Below are positions 60,628 through 64,000 of a stretch of 64,000 bases of DNA, in pieces. The stretch comes from Certhia americana. Lineage: Eukaryota; Chordata; Aves; Passeriformes; Certhiidae. The stretch lies in the NCBI GenBank assembly GCA_018697195.1, contig CM031857.1, positions 63,184,069-63,248,068 of the forward strand, given 5' to 3'. A program made the position numbers and the translations under genes. Every line of letters begins with the position of its first letter. The stretch's first letter is position 1. The notes under the pieces are model-generated. The model ran no database searches. It worked only from the letters and a program-made list of their open reading frames with translations, and was not told where the DNA came from.

Positions 60628-62379
60628 TAGGAAAGGAAGGGGATAAAGAAGAGGAAAAATATCCAAACAGGTAATGCAAATGCAAAACAACTCCTTCCAC
60701 CAAAGTTCTCTAAAGCAGCCAAAGCATTCAGGAGCCAGACAGATAATTTCATTTCCTCTCACATAAATCACTTCAGGGTTTTTACAAAATAAAGAAAACA
60801 GTGCATATATAATTCTGCAACATTGTTTTAAAATTGAGGAAATTAAATAGTGCAATAGCTGAATGATTACAATGTCAATTAGGGGGTTTTTTTCAGCCTT
60901 TTTTTTTATTGTTTGCAAGTCAGCATTCACCAGTGTTCATGTGTTTTCATCCCTGTTACTATAGGGGTTCCCACTGTCAGGAACAGAGGTGTGTTAGAAA
61001 AGAAGGTAAATAGCCATATTTTTAAGGAAAAATAGTAAAATGTTTCCTGAATCTTCTCATGAAAGTAATGAAAGAATGAATAGATTCACTCCTTGGTATA
61101 CTCTATCGTCAAGATTTTCCATACATAACATCATGAACAATTTTTCAATATATCAACAGTTGTTGTAAAAAGGAAAGTGGAGAGGACACTATGGATTTCG
61201 AAAAAAGGAAATGCAGGTTAGACTAAAGAAAAAAACATCTTTCCAAGAATAAGGATAATGATGCACTGAAAAGATTGCATAAAAAGAGGCTGCTATTTTC
61301 TGCCACTGGAAGTTTGGTTTTTTTAGAAGTATATAAAATATTTATTAGGAGGTCTTTATAAACAGGTGAATTTGTTTTTTGGCAGACAACTTTCTTGACT
61401 AGGTGATCTTTTCTGTCTTCTGTCAGAGAAAACTAAGAATATATTGAAATACAAGAAAGAAGAGACAGGAAAAGAAAAAGCCATTTTAATTCAGTAAACA
61501 TTCCCATATTGTTCTAAATCTCGATTTGTCCATGACACGTGATTCAGAACCTTCTTCAGAATTCATGTGGGAAAAATTTAAACCTACGTGTAAAAGCATA
61601 GATGCTGCTACAGTGAACAGAGTTATATTGTGGGATTCAAAAGATCTGCATTCTATTCCTGATGCTGCCTGTGACCTAAAGGTGATTCCAGCCATAACAA
61701 TCCACTAGACTCTAACTCATTTTAAGAGTACATAAAATAATATTCATGTTCTTATTTATGTACTTCTAGATCTCTTGGTGCAAAGCCCAAGAGAAAGCTG
61801 CATATTATTATTTTGTTACTGCTGTCATGCGGCTATCACTAATACTAACAGTAATTATTTTAACCTGTCTTGGCTGACACAATTTTTAAAACAAGAGAAT
61901 CAAACATCTTTTAAAAATGGATACTGATGATGAAAATTTATACTTGTCATTGTTCAATATTAAGATAATGTGAAAATATAACCATAACATTGCTGTCAAT
62001 TTTAGGACTTTATGTGTGTTTTTAACTTAACCTCAGTAGTAGTGTAGTTTCCCCTTCATATGCATCGTTCCATTCTAAATCTAAAAATTCTAAATAATGC
62101 AGAAGTCAAATACATGCCATTTAATGATAAAACTAAAATCTTCCATAAAAATATGTCTTTGGAAAACTTCATCTACTGCTCATTCACTCAACAACACTAC
62201 CACTACCAAGAAAATAATCACTGCTAGCAAATGTGCCAAGAGACTGAAAGTCAACCTCCTGTTAACTTTCACAAATACTCCATGGATTATTTTTATTCCT
62301 GGACAATAGGACTAGCACTATTCCTATATTTTAAATGAATTTTAGGAGTTCAAATTATTCTCTGGAGGTGTTTTTCCTT

Positions 62380-63080
62380 CACTCACCTTCTTTGTAAACT
62401 AGTAAATTTTAATTATATAGACATAGGTCACACCATGACCATTGGCGTCTTTGGCAACTATAATCCCAGGCACATTTAATTTCCTCGTGCAAATCTTGCC
62501 AAGCAGCTCTTACATTAAATAATCTAATTTTTATTCTAGCTTGAGCCAAAAAATAAGAAATGGCTTTATTTAGTAAAAGTTTGCTGAAGCTAATTGGCTC
62601 CTGTTTTATTTCCTAATCTACTTACTCTGTCCTTTAAAAGACAGCTTGATGTGCAAAGACTTAGGAAATCCTTGGATACTACCTAGTAGGTGTAACATTT
62701 TCGCATTTGACATATCTACATGCAACCTTACAATAATCTGTTAAGGCAATACAAACAAATTATATACTTTACAAGGCTTACCGGTTTTTTAAATATACTC
62801 ATGTCTGCAACACTTTTCATCAAGTCCATAAGCTATAACTGTCTTCCTCTTAGTAAAAAGTTCCCTTTCTAGAAGTACAAGGAATCTCAAAAAAAAAAAA
62901 AAAAAAAAATCTTGTTGCTTCAGAAAAGTGTCTACCACTCTTAATGATTGAAAGTTTGCTGTAAACGGCCCAGCTTAGTGATTAACCTGCTTTATTATGC
63001 TACCACTGTATCTCACAGTCAGGTAAAATTTGTAGCTTTTTAATATAAACATTTTGGCTTGGGACTACACATTTATAACA
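62380..63080. promoter_or_regulatory. Candidate conserved non-coding island
   Basis: Complex AT-rich sequence with CpGs near 62447, 62486, 62703, 62783 and 62968, and homeodomain-like sites such as CTTACATTAAATAATCTAAT and AGCTAATTGGCTCC. It is broken by an A run of 21 at 62889-62909. The texture suggests regulatory DNA, but only alignment can tell. Confidence 0.28.
62889..62909. repeat. Poly-A run of 21
   Basis: An uninterrupted run of 21 A. It sits inside the candidate regulatory island at 62380. Confidence 0.9.
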
Positions 63081-64000
63081 CATGGTGACTTTTAACAAAA
63101 ATTTGTCCTTCCATAGCTTTGAGATGTAAGTGGACTTAAAAAACAGGTAAGTGGTGGTCTTCATGAACTCAAGATGCCATAGTTAACATTTCATTGAAAT
63201 GAGAAGTACACAGATAAATAACTAATGTATTATTAATACATATTTATTTCCTCTGCTGTATTCAGTTTTATAGCAGGATGCATAATTAATGTACTATTTT
63301 AATCATACTATAATAACAGAAGTCTCACAAAAGCAATACACAACTGGTTTTCTGCAGTTAGTGGTGTCTAGTGGGAAGCATTTTCATGTCAACTATAAAT
63401 AAATAATTAGAAAGATAAACAAAATGCATGTCACTGGCATTATTAAGGCAAAAGGTCTTTCTATAGTTTTGTTAAATACCAACAAGAGACATTGTGAGGT
63501 TTTGTTTTTTTTGTTTGTTTTTAAACAAGTCACTTGAAAGAGAATGGATTGGAAAAACTCAGCCACTGAATTACTGCCCTGGCCTTCTTATAAGGCTTGA
63601 TGTTCCTCAGTGGTTTATTTCTCATAAGCTGCTCACCCAGCAATGGGGAAAGAAAACTGACAAGAAAAATGGTTGGCAGAGGGAAAAAAGGGGAGGGGGT
63701 GGATGAAAGCATTGATTTCTCTAAATGGAGAATGAAAGTCTACACATTCTAACAACAAAATGCACAAGAAAAAGCACTAGCCCCAGGACTGGCAGTCCAC
63801 TGTAACTCATGATAAAATAAAAGCAAGCTTTTGGCATCTATGATTCTGCCCTTGTAACAGGACACCTCTCTAAAGAACTGCATTTAAGTTTAGTTATGCA
63901 TCCCCAAACTGAAATGCTGCATTGGTTTCAACTGTTATTCCCCATTATATACTGTTACTATTTAATTTAAAAAAAAAAAAAAAGAAAAAAAAAAGAGATT
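63081..64000. other. AT-rich non-coding stretch to the window end
   Basis: No gene or named repeat is recognised. A short G/T tract lies at 63501-63522 and a purine-rich patch (AAAAAAGGGGAGGGGGTGGA) near 63684. The window ends in an A-rich tract at 63969-63994. Confidence 0.55.

Larger units (their letters stand above)
59301..62379. other. AT-rich non-coding stretch, no gene seen
   Basis: A TG-rich microsatellite lies at 59460-59508 and an A run of 22 at 60606-60627. The two overlapping minus-strand frames at 60435-60930 are T-run artefacts. No gene is supported. Confidence 0.55.

Noticed and set aside
60435..60930. Two overlapping minus-strand frames with long phenylalanine runs
   Set aside because: They read through the poly-A tract at 60606 and other A-rich sequence.
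1..64000. Bacterial-type features such as operons, CRISPR arrays, riboswitches and rho-independent terminators
   Set aside because: The sequence is vertebrate nuclear DNA by its repeats; no regularly spaced repeat array or operon-like gene cluster is present, and hairpins such as 18852 lack such context.
1..64000. Known microRNA and tRNA genes
   Set aside because: I looked for familiar mature microRNA sequences and tRNA box motifs by eye and saw none; a covariance-model search would be needed to exclude them fully.

Overview
This window looks like 64 kb of AT-rich, non-coding DNA from a bird nuclear genome. The bird assignment rests on its repeats. It holds truncated CR1 retrotransposons in both orientations, with the typical avian CR1 3' end, and two long terminal repeats (LTRs) of common avian endogenous retrovirus type. 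I recognise these from memory of the families, not from a search. I cannot name the species. The many A/T homopolymers and G/T-rich tracts would fit a songbird or another neoavian bird, but that is an inference.

I find no protein-coding exon, rRNA, tRNA, known microRNA or CRISPR array that I can defend. The open reading frames present are short (the longest is 221 codons) and behave like chance frames or lie inside repeats. The window is best read as part of a gene desert or of a very large intron.

Layout. 937-1518 is a plus-strand ERV LTR. 1519-11440 is unique AT-rich DNA with homopolymers, including an inverted repeat at 7262-7296. 11459-11890 is an old, diverged CR1. 13318-13375 is a CR1 tail. 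16410-17270 is a longer CR1 fragment covering the end of the reverse transcriptase ORF and the 3' UTR. 20132-21084 is a minus-strand ERV LTR flanked by a 5-bp duplication, GGGAG. 24652-24960 is an extremely A/C-skewed tract. From about 26 kb to 48 kb there are islands of complex sequence that keep CpGs despite the AT-rich setting (26160-26640, 26820-27130, 30600-31060, 34300-34640, 37030-37520, 40480-40880, 47280-47790), and another lies at 62380-63080. These look like candidate conserved non-coding or regulatory elements. CR1 pieces recur at 52755-52845 (+), 54490-54586 (-) and 55541-56003 (-). Microsatellites include (TA)n, (GATA)5-(GA)21 and A26-(GA)10.

There is no operon or pathway to describe. 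If the region has a function, it is most likely long-range regulation from the CpG-retaining islands. That would have to be tested by cross-species alignment. No clearly novel system was found; the most interesting items are the regulatory-like islands and a few unexplained hairpins, tandem repeats and protein-like frames.
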